DNA of 64,000 bases from Streptomyces malaysiensis subsp. samsunensis (GCF_024519315.1 NZ_JANIIC010000014.1:1-64000); one strand, 5' to 3'; shown: positions 36,892 to 45,957, numbered from the stretch's first letter. Numbers and translations are program-made. The notes: generated by a model from the sequence alone, not told the origin.

Positions 36892-38568
36892 ATGCCCAGC
36901 GCACAGCGCGCGCGTCACGGCGGCGATCTCGTCGTGGAGTCCCTCACCGCGCTCGGGGCGAGCACCGTGTTCGGGCTTCCCGGACAGCACGCTCTCGGCG
37001 CGTTCGACGCGCTGAGGCGGTCCGGACTGGCCTATGTGGGACTGCGGGTGGAGAACAACGCCGGGTTCGCCGCCGACGCCTTCGCGCGCGTCACCGGCAC
37101 GGTGGCGCCGCTGTTGGTGTCCACCGGGCCGGGGGCGCTCATGACGCTCGCCGCGCTGCAAGAGTCGGCGGCGGCCTCGGCGCCCGTCCTGGCCATCGGC
37201 AGCCAGGTGCCGACCGCGGGGCTCGGCGGCGGGCGCAAGGGCTATCTCCATGAACTCGTCGACCAGAAGGCGTCGTTCCGCGATGTCGTCAAGTCCGTCC
37301 ATACGGTCCGTACCGCCTCCCAGATCCCCTCCGCGGTCGCCGCCGCCTGGGCGTCCGCGCTGGAGGCCCCCGCCGGGCCGGTGTGGCTGGAGATCCCGCA
37401 GGACGTGCTGCTCGCACCGGTCTCCGTGCCACCGGTGACCTCCCTGCGCGCCGAGCCCCGGCCGCTGCCGCCCCGGCCCGAGCTGGCGGCGGAGGCCGCG
37501 CGGCTGCTGAGCGCCGCCGAGCGCCCGGTGATCCTGGCCGGCGGCGGAGTCATGCGCGCCGGGGCGCGGCAGGAGCTCAGGGCGCTGGCCGAGGCACTCG
37601 ACGCGCCCGTGGCGACGACCTTCGGCGGCAAGGGCGCCTTCCCATGGGACCATCCGCTCTCCCTCCAGTCCTGGCTGGAGGACGCACACACCACCGAGTT
37701 CCTGGAGGACGCCGATGTCCTGCTGGTCATCGGCTCCGGACTCGGTGAACTCTCCTCCAACTACCACACGTTCCGCCCCCGCGGCCGCCTGATCCAGGTC
37801 GAGGCCGACCTCGGCAAGCTGGAGTCCAACCACCCGGCGCTCGGTATCCACGCCGACGCCCGCGAGGCGCTGGCCGCCCTCGCCGAGGCCATCACGCCCC
37901 GCCCGCCGGGCACCGGGGCCAAGGCCGCGGCCGGGCTGCTGACCCGGGTGCGGGAGCGGATCGACGCCCAGGGCCTGGAGCTGGAGCGGCGGGTGCTGGG
38001 CGCGGTGCGGAACGCGCTGCCCGACGACTCCCCCAGCTTCTGGGACATGACGATCCTCGCCTACTGGGCCTGGTCCGCCTTCGATCCGCGTGCGGGCGCC
38101 CTGCACTCGGCGCAGGGCGCGGGCGGCCTCGGCTACGGCTTCCCGGCCGCCCTGGGGGCCGCCGCCGCGGACCGTCGCAGGCCGGTGCTGGCCGTGTCCG
38201 GCGACGGCGGCGCGATGTACTCGATCGCCGAACTGGCCACTGCCCATCAGTACCAACTCCCTGTTACCTGGCTGATCGTGGACGACGGCGGCTACGGCAT
38301 CCTGCGCGAGTACATGACGGACACCTTCGGCGAGGCGACCGCCACCGAGCTGTCCCGCCCGGACTTCGCCGCGCTGGCCGAGTCCTTCGGCGTCCCGGCG
38401 GTCCGTACCACACCCGAACGGCTGCGAGCGGACCTCGCGGCCGCCCTCGCGGCCCCCGGGCCGTCGGTCGTGGTGCTGCCCGCGCTGCTGCGGATGTTCG
38501 CGCCCACCCACCTCGACCGACTCGCCGCCGGCGGCCCCGACAGCGGTCCCGGGCTCGATCAGCCCTGA
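36892..38568 (+). CDS. thiamine diphosphate-dependent decarboxylase/synthase
   Basis: 558 residues with the three ThDP-enzyme domains: PYR with the cofactor-activating Glu54 in RVENNAGFAADAFAR, a central Rossmann domain, and PP with the GDG metal-ThDP motif at about residue 437 (SGDGGAMYS). The motif ends in DDGGYG rather than the common NNGGYG. It resembles acetolactate-synthase-like 2-oxoacid decarboxylases such as the 5-guanidino-2-oxopentanoate or benzoylformate types; no ALS small subunit is nearby, so isoleucine/valine synthesis is unlikely. ATG 36892 has AGAAAGG upstream. The association with PucR and an SSS carrier suggests catabolism of an imported 2-oxoacid or amino acid. Confidence 0.85.
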   Translation: MPSAQRARHGGDLVVESLTALGASTVFGLPGQHALGAFDALRRSGLAYVGLRVENNAGFAADAFARVTGTVAPLLVSTGPGALMTLAALQESAAASAPVLAIGSQVPTAGLGGGRKGYLHELVDQKASFRDVVKSVHTVRTASQIPSAVAAAWASALEAPAGPVWLEIPQDVLLAPVSVPPVTSLRAEPRPLPPRPELAAEAARLLSAAERPVILAGGGVMRAGARQELRALAEALDAPVATTFGGKGAFPWDHPLSLQSWLEDAHTTEFLEDADVLLVIGSGLGELSSNYHTFRPRGRLIQVEADLGKLESNHPALGIHADAREALAALAEAITPRPPGTGAKAAAGLLTRVRERIDAQGLELERRVLGAVRNALPDDSPSFWDMTILAYWAWSAFDPRAGALHSAQGAGGLGYGFPAALGAAAADRRRPVLAVSGDGGAMYSIAELATAHQYQLPVTWLIVDDGGYGILREYMTDTFGEATATELSRPDFAALAESFGVPAVRTTPERLRADLAAALAAPGPSVVVLPALLRMFAPTHLDRLAAGGPDSGPGLDQP

Positions 38569-38597
38569 TCGGAGCCCGACTCCGATCAGGGCTGATC
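38557..38597 (+). terminator. perfect 18-bp hairpin ending the ThDP enzyme gene
   Basis: Arms at 38557-38574 and 38580-38597 are fully complementary around a 5-base loop. The left arm contains the stop codon (38566-38568). It is the strongest hairpin in the window and should end the symporter-ThDP transcript. Confidence 0.88.
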
Positions 38598-38737
38598 GGA
38601 GGAAATGGGGGCCACCCGCGCCGAGCCTGGGCGCGGGCCCCCAGCCGAGTCCTTACCGTGCCAGTGACCCATTGGCTTCGCGCTCGTTCACCCAACCGGG
38701 GGAATGAGACGATCGCAGGTAAGGCGAGGTGCTCGGG

Positions 38738-39463
38738 ATGGTGGCTCCGCCGGACGACGACATGCTCGCGGCACGCACCGTGTCGTATGCCTACGGCGGC
38801 TCGCCCGCCCTCATCGGGGTTTCCGTCGCCGCCCGGGAGGGTGAGATCCTCGCCGTCACCGGTCCGCGCGGCTGTGGCAAGACCACCCTCCTCACATGTC
38901 TGGCGGGCCAACTCACCCCGGACGGCGGGGAAGTGTGGTTCAAGGGCGTCCCCGTGCACTCCCTCCCCCCGCTCGGGCTCGAACGGCTGCGGCGCGACCA
39001 CTTCGGCTGGATCGGCACCGAACCCCAACTCATCCCCGAGCTCACCGCCTGGGAGAACGCCGCGCTCGCCCTGATGCTGCGCGGCACCGGCCGGCGCGCC
39101 GCCAAGAGCGCCGCATGCGAGTGGCTGGAGCGGCTCGACGTCGGCGAATGCGCTCGGGCGCGGCCCGCCGCACTGCTCCAGTCCCAGCGCCAACGGGTCG
39201 CGATCGCCCGTGCGCTGGCCGCCGGGCCCAGCGTGCTCTTCGCCGACGAACCCACCGCACCGCTGCACCAGGCCGACCGCTCCCAGGTGCTGCGCACCCT
39301 CACCTCGGCGGCCCGCTCCCACAGCATCACCGTCGTCCTCGCGACGCACGACCGGGAGGTGGCCACCCTCGCCGATCGCACCGTCGCCCTGCTCGACGGG
39401 CGCCGGGTGGGCCCTGACCCCTCCGAGGCGGAAGGCAGGGCCGCGTGCTCAGCCTCCGCCTAG
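38738..39463 (+). CDS. ABC transporter ATP-binding protein with atypical signature
   Basis: 241 residues. Walker A GPRGCGKT is at 42-49, the Q-loop Gln97 lies in TEPQLIPEL, Walker B is VLFADEP (Asp170, Glu171) and the H-loop is ATHD. The signature position reads LLQSQRQRVAIARA (about 147-160) in place of LSGGQ, and the D-loop lacks SALD (it is TAPLHQAD). ATG 38738 is 8 bases after GAGG. The gene overlaps the permease start by 19 bases. In size and type it resembles LolD/MacB-like export subunits. The changed signature may weaken ATP hydrolysis or require a partner site. Confidence 0.85.
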   Translation: MVAPPDDDMLAARTVSYAYGGSPALIGVSVAAREGEILAVTGPRGCGKTTLLTCLAGQLTPDGGEVWFKGVPVHSLPPLGLERLRRDHFGWIGTEPQLIPELTAWENAALALMLRGTGRRAAKSAACEWLERLDVGECARARPAALLQSQRQRVAIARALAAGPSVLFADEPTAPLHQADRSQVLRTLTSAARSHSITVVLATHDREVATLADRTVALLDGRRVGPDPSEAEGRAACSASA

Positions 39464-40701
39464 CCCGCGGCGCCCGCCCTTCGGTGCTGGTGCGGCGGTC
39501 GCTGGTCACCGTCGCGGCGGCGGGCGCGAGCTTTCTGCTGCTGAGCGCCCTTGGGTTCGCCTCCGGCCATCCGGCCGACTCGCAGGGCGCGGTGGGGCGG
39601 CTGCTGTGGTGCCTGGTACCGCTGGCGGCGACCGTCCAACTGGCCCTCGCCGTGTGCCGCGCCGACCCCAGCACCGGGCCCGGCGCCGGTTTCGCCGCGG
39701 CCGGACTCGGCCCGGCCCGTGCGGCCCTGCTCTCTGCCTCCTCGATGGCGGCGGCCTGTGCGCCCGGCGGTGTGCTGGCGCTGCTGACCTTTCTGCATCT
39801 GCGCGGCGACCTCGGTGGCTCCTGGCTGGACTGGGCGGGAAACGGGACGGCCGGCCGACAGCTCGGCGGCGGTCGGCCGCTGCCGCTGGCGGGTACGGTC
39901 ACACTGCTCGCCGTCGTCCCCGTACTGGTGGGCGCGGCGTGTGCGGCCGCGCTGTGGCCCCGGCGGCCGCGGGCGGGGCACCAGCCGGTCCGCGGACCAC
40001 GGGGCGCCCGCCGTCCGTCGATCCCGGCCCCGCCCACCGTTGTGACGGGGCCGGTCGCGCCCCGGCCCCACCAGGCCACCTCCGCCCTTCCATGGGGCAT
40101 CGCCCTGACCGCGGCCGGACTCGCCCTCCAGGCGTACGCGAGCGGCGACTCGCCCCCGCGCCCCGACGCCCTGCTCGCCATGCCGGGCCGGCTCGGCGGC
40201 AACCCGCCCGGTGTGGTGGGCGGCTGGGCGCTGGCGGCGCTCGGGCTGGTGCTCGCCGGGCCCGGTCTCACCCATCTGTGCGGCAGACTGCTGGCCGCCG
40301 GACGGCCGGGGGTGCTGCGGCTGCTGGCCGGGCGCGTGCTCCAGCAGGAGGCCGGGCTGATCGGACGCCCGGTCGGCGCGCTGTGCGCCCTGGCCTCCGC
40401 CGCGTACACCGTCATGGAGCTGTACGGAAGGGCCTCCGGGCCGTCCGGCGCCCATGCCTTCGGTCCGCTCACCGGTCTGGGCGCGGCTCTGGTCACGCTG
40501 TGCGCCGGGGCCACGACTCTGACGGCGGCGGTGGAGGCGAGGAGCGCGCGCGAGCGCACGACGGCCGCCCTGCTCCGTCTCGGCGCCCCGGCCCGGCTGC
40601 TCCGCGGGGCGGCGGCGCTGCGCGGGGCGGCCCTGCTGGCGCTCCTGGTGCCGCTGGTGTGGATGGTGGCGCATCTCACGGCGATGCCGTTCCACCGCTG
40701 A
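39445..40701 (+). CDS. ABC transporter permease-like membrane protein
   Basis: 418 residues with about eight hydrophobic segments, in two clusters separated by a Pro/Arg-rich cytoplasmic stretch near residues 170-210. It lacks a recognisable EAA loop, as expected for an export-type permease, and has no large extracytoplasmic FtsX/MacB domain. The GTG start at 39445 (GGAAGGCAGGG upstream) lies inside the 3' end of the ATPase gene, so the two form one transporter. Substrate unknown; the last helix ends six residues before the stop. Confidence 0.78.
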   Translation: MLSLRLARGARPSVLVRRSLVTVAAAGASFLLLSALGFASGHPADSQGAVGRLLWCLVPLAATVQLALAVCRADPSTGPGAGFAAAGLGPARAALLSASSMAAACAPGGVLALLTFLHLRGDLGGSWLDWAGNGTAGRQLGGGRPLPLAGTVTLLAVVPVLVGAACAAALWPRRPRAGHQPVRGPRGARRPSIPAPPTVVTGPVAPRPHQATSALPWGIALTAAGLALQAYASGDSPPRPDALLAMPGRLGGNPPGVVGGWALAALGLVLAGPGLTHLCGRLLAAGRPGVLRLLAGRVLQQEAGLIGRPVGALCALASAAYTVMELYGRASGPSGAHAFGPLTGLGAALVTLCAGATTLTAAVEARSARERTTAALLRLGAPARLLRGAAALRGAALLALLVPLVWMVAHLTAMPFHR

Positions 40702-40794
40702 AATTCTCGGGTGTTGGTGTGCATGCCTGGATTGTGCGACCACCCGGCCCGGTCATGATTGCCACAATCCACAGACCCCTATCACCGGTGTGAT

Positions 40795-40800
40795 TAGCAT
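40795..40800 (+). promoter_or_regulatory. candidate -10 box for a leaderless LOG-family mRNA
   Basis: TAGCAT fits the TANNNT -10 pattern and ends 6 bases before the GTG start at 40807, so transcription would begin at or next to the start codon. No ribosome-binding site is visible and no clear -35 box was found. Confidence 0.4.
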
Positions 40801-40806
40801 GTCGGC

Positions 40807-41904
40807 GTGCGTGAACCAGACCGGGAAATAGAGTCCATCGAGGAGTTCGACCAGGTCGTCGCCCGCGGCACCCTGGCCGGGTTCCGGGTCCAGTCCGTGG
40901 ACCTGACAAGCCGTACGGCCCAGCTCCTCTTCACCGACACCAGCGAAGCGGTCTTCCTCGGCTGCCCGATGGAATCCGAGGCGGCGGCGAAGGTACGGGC
41001 CGGGGGCGCGCTGGTGTTCCCGCCGGTGCCGGATCTGCCGTTCGATCCGTACCGCGGCACCCTCTACTCACCCATGGAGCTCTTCGAGGACCTCACGGAG
41101 CACGGTTACGCGCGGACGCCGGACGCCCTCGCCTACGCCTGGTTCCAGCGGACCAAGACGGACGGCGACATCTTCGCCTCGATGCTGCGCTCCATCCACG
41201 ACGACGCGGTCTCCGACGCGCTCGACGAATTCCTCGTCGGGACGCGGGTGGTGGGCGTCATGGGCGGTCACGCGCTGGAGCGCGGCTCCGACGGGTACGC
41301 GGGCGCCGCACGCCTCGGGCGGGCCCTGGCGCGGACCGGTCTGACGGTCGCGACGGGCGGCGGACCTGGCGCGATGGAGGCCGCGAACCTGGGCGCTTAC
41401 GCGGCCCCGCACGAGGACGCCATGCTGGACGAGGCGCTCGAACTGCTCGGCAAGACGCCCTCCTTCCGGCCGTCCATCGGGGCATGGGCCGAGGCGGCCT
41501 TCACCGTGCGCGAGCGCTGGCCGGACGGCGGGGCGTCGGTCGGCATCCCCACCTGGTTCTACGGACACGAACCGCCGAGCGCGTTCGCCTCCCACATCGC
41601 CAAGTACTTCGCCAACGCCACCCGCGAGGACGGGCTGCTGGCACGCTCGACCGCTGGCGTGGTCTTCCTGCCGGGCGCCGCCGGGACCGTCCAGGAGATC
41701 TTCGACAACGCGACGCCGAACTATTACGAGTCGCGCGGTGAGCCGACTCCGATGGTGCTGGTGGACCGGAACCACTGGACCCGGCGGCTGCCGACCTGGC
41801 CGCTGCTCGAAGCGCTCGCGGAGGGACGGTCCATGAAGGCCCGTATCGCTCTGGTGGACTCGGTGGACGAGGCGCCCGAGGCCCTGGTGTCGCTGCTGGG
41901 CTGA
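40807..41904 (+). CDS. LOG-family Rossmann-fold nucleotide-binding protein
   Basis: 365 residues, longer than the ~180-220 of LONELY GUY cytokinin-activating hydrolases. The C-terminal two-thirds contains the LOG motifs GGGPGAMEAANLGA and PGAAGTVQE, which bind nucleoside monophosphate and carry the catalytic Arg/Glu pair in true LOG enzymes. The N-terminal ~130 residues are an extension with no domain I recognise. It may act as a nucleotide 5'-monophosphate phosphoribohydrolase or bind a related nucleotide. The start is GTG 40807, apparently leaderless. It stands alone, convergent with the thiamine operon. Confidence 0.82.
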   Translation: MREPDREIESIEEFDQVVARGTLAGFRVQSVDLTSRTAQLLFTDTSEAVFLGCPMESEAAAKVRAGGALVFPPVPDLPFDPYRGTLYSPMELFEDLTEHGYARTPDALAYAWFQRTKTDGDIFASMLRSIHDDAVSDALDEFLVGTRVVGVMGGHALERGSDGYAGAARLGRALARTGLTVATGGGPGAMEAANLGAYAAPHEDAMLDEALELLGKTPSFRPSIGAWAEAAFTVRERWPDGGASVGIPTWFYGHEPPSAFASHIAKYFANATREDGLLARSTAGVVFLPGAAGTVQEIFDNATPNYYESRGEPTPMVLVDRNHWTRRLPTWPLLEALAEGRSMKARIALVDSVDEAPEALVSLLG

Positions 41905-42035
41905 GCCGATGTCAAAAGGCGTTGACGCGCGGCAGCAAAGGCTCTGACGTCAGGGATCGGGGTGCCGGAGACCCTGCGAACCCCATCGCCACAGCCCCGG
42001 CCGGGAACCCGGCCTCACGACCCCGAACCCCCACC

Positions 42036-43073
42036 TCAGAGCTCGGGGTCCAGCAGCACCACGTCGGCCGGGTCGAAGACCGCCCCGACCCGGGCGCCCG
42101 CCTCCGGGGCGTCCCGCAGGGCGCAGGACGCCTCCAGATGCGGCGCGGCCGGGTCCGACAGCCGCAGGATGAGCGCCACATGGTCGCCACGGAAGGTGCG
42201 CGCCGCCACGGTGCACTCCAGCCCCTTCTCTGGATCGGTCAGCCGTACCCCGGCCGGGCGGACCAACAGCCTTCGGGGGCCCGGCCGGGAGCCGGGCGGC
42301 ACGGGGAGCTCGCCCCAGCAGGTGTCGGCGACCTCACCGTGGACGATCGCCTCGACCACATTGTCGAAGCCGAGGAAGCGGGCGACGAACTCGGTGGCGG
42401 GCCGCTGCCACACCTCCAGCGGGGTGCCGGTCTGGGCGATCCGGCCGTTCTCCATCACCACCACCCGGTCCGCGAGCGCGAACGCCTCGCCCTGGTCATG
42501 GGTGACCGCGAGCACGGTGGTCCCCAGGCGTTCGAAGAGCTCGCGGAGCTCCACCACCAGCCGCTCCCGCAGCCCCCGGTCGAGCTGGCCCAGCGGCTCG
42601 TCCAGCATCAGCAGCTTGGGCCGCGGGGCCAGCGCGCGGGCGAGCGCCACGCGCTGCTGCTCACCGCCGGAGAGCGAGTCGACGGGGCGGCGCTGGGCGC
42701 CCGGCAGCCCCACCAGCTCCAGCAGTTCGGCGACCCGGCGATCCGCCTCCGCGCGCCCCACCTTGCGCATCCGCAGCCCGAAGGCGACATTGCCGCCCAC
42801 GTCCCGCTGCGGGAACAGCTGGTGGTCCTGGAACATCAGCCCCACACCGCGCCGATGTGTGGGCACCCCGCTCTGGTCGCGTCCGGCGAGCCACACCCGG
42901 CCGGTGTCGGCGCGCTGTAGCCCGGCCACCACGCGCAGCATGGTGGACTTGCCGCTTCCGCTCGGGCCCAGCACACAGACCGTCTCGTGTTCGGCGACCG
43001 CCAGCTCCACGGCGTCCAGCGCGTCGCGCCGACCGAACCTTACGGTCACCTCGTCCAGTCGCAGCAGCGTCAT
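42036..43073 (-). CDS. thiamine ABC transporter ATP-binding protein, ThiQ-like
   Basis: 345 residues, with a C-terminal TOBE-like domain that short ThiQ proteins lack. Walker A GPSGSGKST is at about 36-44, signature LSGGEQQR and Walker B LLMLDEP. Its start follows the permease stop directly (TGAATG). As the third gene behind a TPP riboswitch it should drive uptake of thiamine or a thiamine derivative. Confidence 0.9.
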   Translation of the reverse strand: MTLLRLDEVTVRFGRRDALDAVELAVAEHETVCVLGPSGSGKSTMLRVVAGLQRADTGRVWLAGRDQSGVPTHRRGVGLMFQDHQLFPQRDVGGNVAFGLRMRKVGRAEADRRVAELLELVGLPGAQRRPVDSLSGGEQQRVALARALAPRPKLLMLDEPLGQLDRGLRERLVVELRELFERLGTTVLAVTHDQGEAFALADRVVVMENGRIAQTGTPLEVWQRPATEFVARFLGFDNVVEAIVHGEVADTCWGELPVPPGSRPGPRRLLVRPAGVRLTDPEKGLECTVAARTFRGDHVALILRLSDPAAPHLEASCALRDAPEAGARVGAVFDPADVVLLDPEL

Positions 43074-44813
43074 TCAGAACTCTCCGGAACGGTCGGTGCG
43101 GATGCGCTCGAGCGCCAGCAGCGATCCGGCGCAGACCAGCATCAGGATCGTGCTCAGGGCCATCGCCTGCCCGTAGGTGAGCTGTCCGGCCCGGCCCAGG
43201 AACCGGGCGATGGCCACCGGGAGGGTCGGATGGTCGGGGCGCGCGATGAAGACGGTCGCCCCGAACTCGCCCAGGGAGACGGCGAACGCGAAGCCCGCCG
43301 CGACCGCCACGGCCCGTCCGACCAGCGGCAGGTCCACCTCCCGCCAGACCCGCCACGGGGACGCCCCGAGCACGGCCGCCGCCTCCCGGAGCCGGTGGTC
43401 CACCGCCCGCAGCACCGGCAGCATGGTCCGTACGACGAAGGGCACGCCCACCAGGGCCTGGGCGAGCGGCACCAGAACCCAGGAGGCACGCAGGTCCAGC
43501 GGAGGCTCGTCCAGGGCGATCAGGAACCCGAATCCCACGGTGACGGCCGAGGTGCCCAGCGGCAGCATCAGCAGCGCGTCGAAGCCCCGTACCAGCCTGC
43601 CCGGCCTACGGGTGAGCGCGGCGGCGGCGAGACCGCCCACGACGAGGGCGAAGACGGTGGCGACCGCCGCGTACCAAAGGGAGTTCCCGACGGCCTCCAA
43701 GGGGGCCACGAAGAAGGTGCCTCCACTGTCGGCGGCCGACCGCAGCGCCTCGTAGTAGGTGAATCCGTAGCCGTCCGGTCCGTTCAGCGAGCGCTCCACC
43801 AGCACCGCGAGCGGTGTCACGATCAGCAGCGCGACCACCGCCAGCACGCCCCACAGCAGCGCCCACTGGGCCGGGCCCTTAGGGCGGCGCGCCGTGCGGC
43901 CGGGGTCGACGAGCCGCAGGGCGCTCTCGCGGCGCCTTACGGTCCACGCGTGCAGGGCCAGTACGGCCGCGACCGCGGCGAACTGAATGAGCGTGAGCAC
44001 CGCGGCCGTAGGCAGGTCGAGCAGCTGCGCGGTCTCCCGGTAGATCGCCACCTCCAGCGTGGCGTAGCGGGGGCCGCCGAGGATCTGGATCACGCCGAAG
44101 GAGGTGAAGGTGAACAGAAACACCATCAGCGCGGCGGCGGCCACGGCGGGGGCCAGCGCGGGCAGCGTCACCCGGCGCCAGGCCGACAGGCGGCTCGCGC
44201 CGAGCACCCGCGCGGCCTCCTCCTGGCGCGGGTCGAGCTGGGCCCACAGCCCTCCGACTGTCCTTACGACGACCGCGTAGTTGAAGAAGACATGGGCCAG
44301 GAGGATCGCCCAGACGGAGGTGTCGAACCGCATCCCCCATAGCTCGTCCAGCACCCCGCCCCGGCCGAGCAGCGCCAGGAAGGCCGATCCGGCGACGACG
44401 GTCGGCAGCACGAACGGCACGGTCACCACGGCCCGCAGCAGTCCCTTGCCGGGGAAGTCGAAGCGCGCGAAGACATAGGCGCCGGGCAGCGCGACGGCAA
44501 GCGTCAAGGCGGTCGACGCGACCGCCTGCCAGCAGGTGAACCACAGGACGTCCAGTGTCGCCGGATCGGTCACCACCTCGCCGATCCGGCCGAACCGCCA
44601 CTGCCCGCCGACGCGCAGTCCCCGGGTGACGATGGCGGCCACGGGATAGGCAAAGAAGACCGCGAAGAAGGCGAGCGGCACCGCCATCAGGGCGAGCCGG
44701 AGCGCGATCGCGCGACGGCCGCCGCCGTCTGCCTTACCGGCCGTACCGGCCTTACGGTGGCCGCCGGCCGCCTTACGGTTCTCGCGGGGCTCTACAGGAC
44801 CAGCGAGGACCAT
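43074..44813 (-). CDS. thiamine ABC transporter permease, fused two-domain ThiP-like
   Basis: 579 residues with about 12 membrane segments in two homologous halves. Each half has its own EAA loop: EEAARVLGASRLSAWRRVTL and REAAAVLGASPWRVWREVDL. A fused permease is typical of ThiP and iron(III) transporters. The ATG at 44813 overlaps the binding-protein stop (44792) by 22 bases; a GTG 12 bases further up is an alternative. It lies in the thiamine operon behind the TPP riboswitch, which fixes the substrate class. Confidence 0.92.
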   Translation of the reverse strand: MVLAGPVEPRENRKAAGGHRKAGTAGKADGGGRRAIALRLALMAVPLAFFAVFFAYPVAAIVTRGLRVGGQWRFGRIGEVVTDPATLDVLWFTCWQAVASTALTLAVALPGAYVFARFDFPGKGLLRAVVTVPFVLPTVVAGSAFLALLGRGGVLDELWGMRFDTSVWAILLAHVFFNYAVVVRTVGGLWAQLDPRQEEAARVLGASRLSAWRRVTLPALAPAVAAAALMVFLFTFTSFGVIQILGGPRYATLEVAIYRETAQLLDLPTAAVLTLIQFAAVAAVLALHAWTVRRRESALRLVDPGRTARRPKGPAQWALLWGVLAVVALLIVTPLAVLVERSLNGPDGYGFTYYEALRSAADSGGTFFVAPLEAVGNSLWYAAVATVFALVVGGLAAAALTRRPGRLVRGFDALLMLPLGTSAVTVGFGFLIALDEPPLDLRASWVLVPLAQALVGVPFVVRTMLPVLRAVDHRLREAAAVLGASPWRVWREVDLPLVGRAVAVAAGFAFAVSLGEFGATVFIARPDHPTLPVAIARFLGRAGQLTYGQAMALSTILMLVCAGSLLALERIRTDRSGEF

Positions 44814-45865
44814 GTCTTGACCCACGGCTCACGGTTCTTGGCGATCTTCTGCGGCGCCAGGGTGGCCGAGTCGGCGATCCTGACCCCGTATCGGCTGAAC
44901 AGCTCCGGCAGCTTGGCGTCCTCGCGCACCGGGTTGACGTACATGTTCAGCGGGACGTCCTCCTGGAACCGCTTGCTCAGCAGGAAGTCCAGCAGCGCCT
45001 TGCCGCCCTTGGTGTTCCCCGCGCCGTTCAGCAGCCCGGCGAACTCCACCTGCCGGAAGCAGGTTCCGGTCGCCACCCCGGTGGGGGCCTGGCCGGGCTT
45101 GGTCTTGGCGTCGGCCACCTCGGCGGGCGGGCTCGAGGCATAGGAGACCACGAGCGGCCGGTCGCCCTTGCCGCCCCCTGCCGAGCCGGAGAAGCGGTCG
45201 TAGTACGCCTGCTCCCAGCCGTCGACCACCTCGACACCATTGGCCCGCAGCTTCTTCCAGTAGCCCTGCCAGCCGTCGTCGCCGTACTTCGCGGCCGTGG
45301 CGAGGAGGAAGCCGAGCCCGGGGGACGAGGTGGCCGCGTTCTCGGTGACGAGGAGGTTCTTGTAGGCGGGCTTGGTCAGATCGTCCAGTGTCCGGGGCGG
45401 TGTCAGCTTCTTGTCGGCGAAGTACTTACGGTCGTAATTGACGCAGATGTCGCCGAAGTCGACGGGGGTTACGCGGTGCTCGGCCCGGTCGAGCTGAAGG
45501 GCCGCCGGGACCTTGTCCAGACCCTTGGCCGTGTAGGGGCTGAACAGGTCGTTGTCGAGCGTGCGGGACAGCAGGGTGTTGTCGACGCCGAAGAACACAT
45601 CGCCCTGGGGGTGGCCCTTGGAGAGGATCGCCTGGTTGACGGCGGCTCCGGCGTCGCCCCCGGCCTGCACCCGCACCTTGTAGCCGGTCTCCTTGGTGAA
45701 CTCCTTGAGGACCGCCTTGGAGGCCGCGAACGAGTCGTGCGTGACCAGGGTGACCGTCTTGGAGTCCGAGCCGCTTTTGGTGTCCTCGCCGCAGCCGACG
45801 AGCGCGCTCAAGGCCAGTGAGCCGAGGACGGCGGCTGAGATGACACGCCGAAGCTGGCTGTTCAT
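44792..45865 (-). CDS. thiamine-binding periplasmic-type lipoprotein, TbpA/ThiB-like
   Basis: 357 residues. The signal peptide has lipobox ALVGC with Cys25; the mature part is a class II binding protein with VTLVTHDSFAASKAVLKEF at its N-terminus, the pattern of thiamine/TPP-binding proteins. The start ATG 45865 lies 12 bases after the TPP riboswitch. It captures thiamine for the downstream fused permease and ATPase. Confidence 0.93.
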   Translation of the reverse strand: MNSQLRRVISAAVLGSLALSALVGCGEDTKSGSDSKTVTLVTHDSFAASKAVLKEFTKETGYKVRVQAGGDAGAAVNQAILSKGHPQGDVFFGVDNTLLSRTLDNDLFSPYTAKGLDKVPAALQLDRAEHRVTPVDFGDICVNYDRKYFADKKLTPPRTLDDLTKPAYKNLLVTENAATSSPGLGFLLATAAKYGDDGWQGYWKKLRANGVEVVDGWEQAYYDRFSGSAGGGKGDRPLVVSYASSPPAEVADAKTKPGQAPTGVATGTCFRQVEFAGLLNGAGNTKGGKALLDFLLSKRFQEDVPLNMYVNPVREDAKLPELFSRYGVRIADSATLAPQKIAKNREPWVKTWSSLVL

Positions 45866-45873
45866 GATGATGC

Positions 45874-45957
45874 TGACTCCCTACGCCGGTATGACCCGGA
45901 TCAGGTCCGAGGGTCTGCGGCCATGCCGCACTCTCAGCGCTCTGAGCGCTCCCCTGT
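45874..45957 (-). promoter_or_regulatory. TPP riboswitch (THI element)
   Basis: Read on the minus strand, the conserved blocks are present in order: GGGGAGC, GCTGAGAGTGCGGC, GACCCTCGGACCTGATCCGG, GTCATACCGGCG and the closing TAGGGAGTC. The closing GGGAG is also the only ribosome-binding site for the binding-protein ATG 12 bases further on. TPP binding, which closes helix P1, should therefore hide it and block translation. No separate terminator is visible. Confidence 0.95.

Noticed and set aside
36892..38568. Biosynthetic acetolactate synthase (ilvB)
   Set aside because: There is no regulatory subunit or ilvC next to it; the linkage is to a PucR regulator and a symporter, which suggests catabolism.
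38738..42000. A bacteriocin or antibiotic export cluster around the ABC exporter
   Set aside because: There is no precursor peptide, modification enzyme or immunity gene adjacent; the flanking LOG gene is unrelated.
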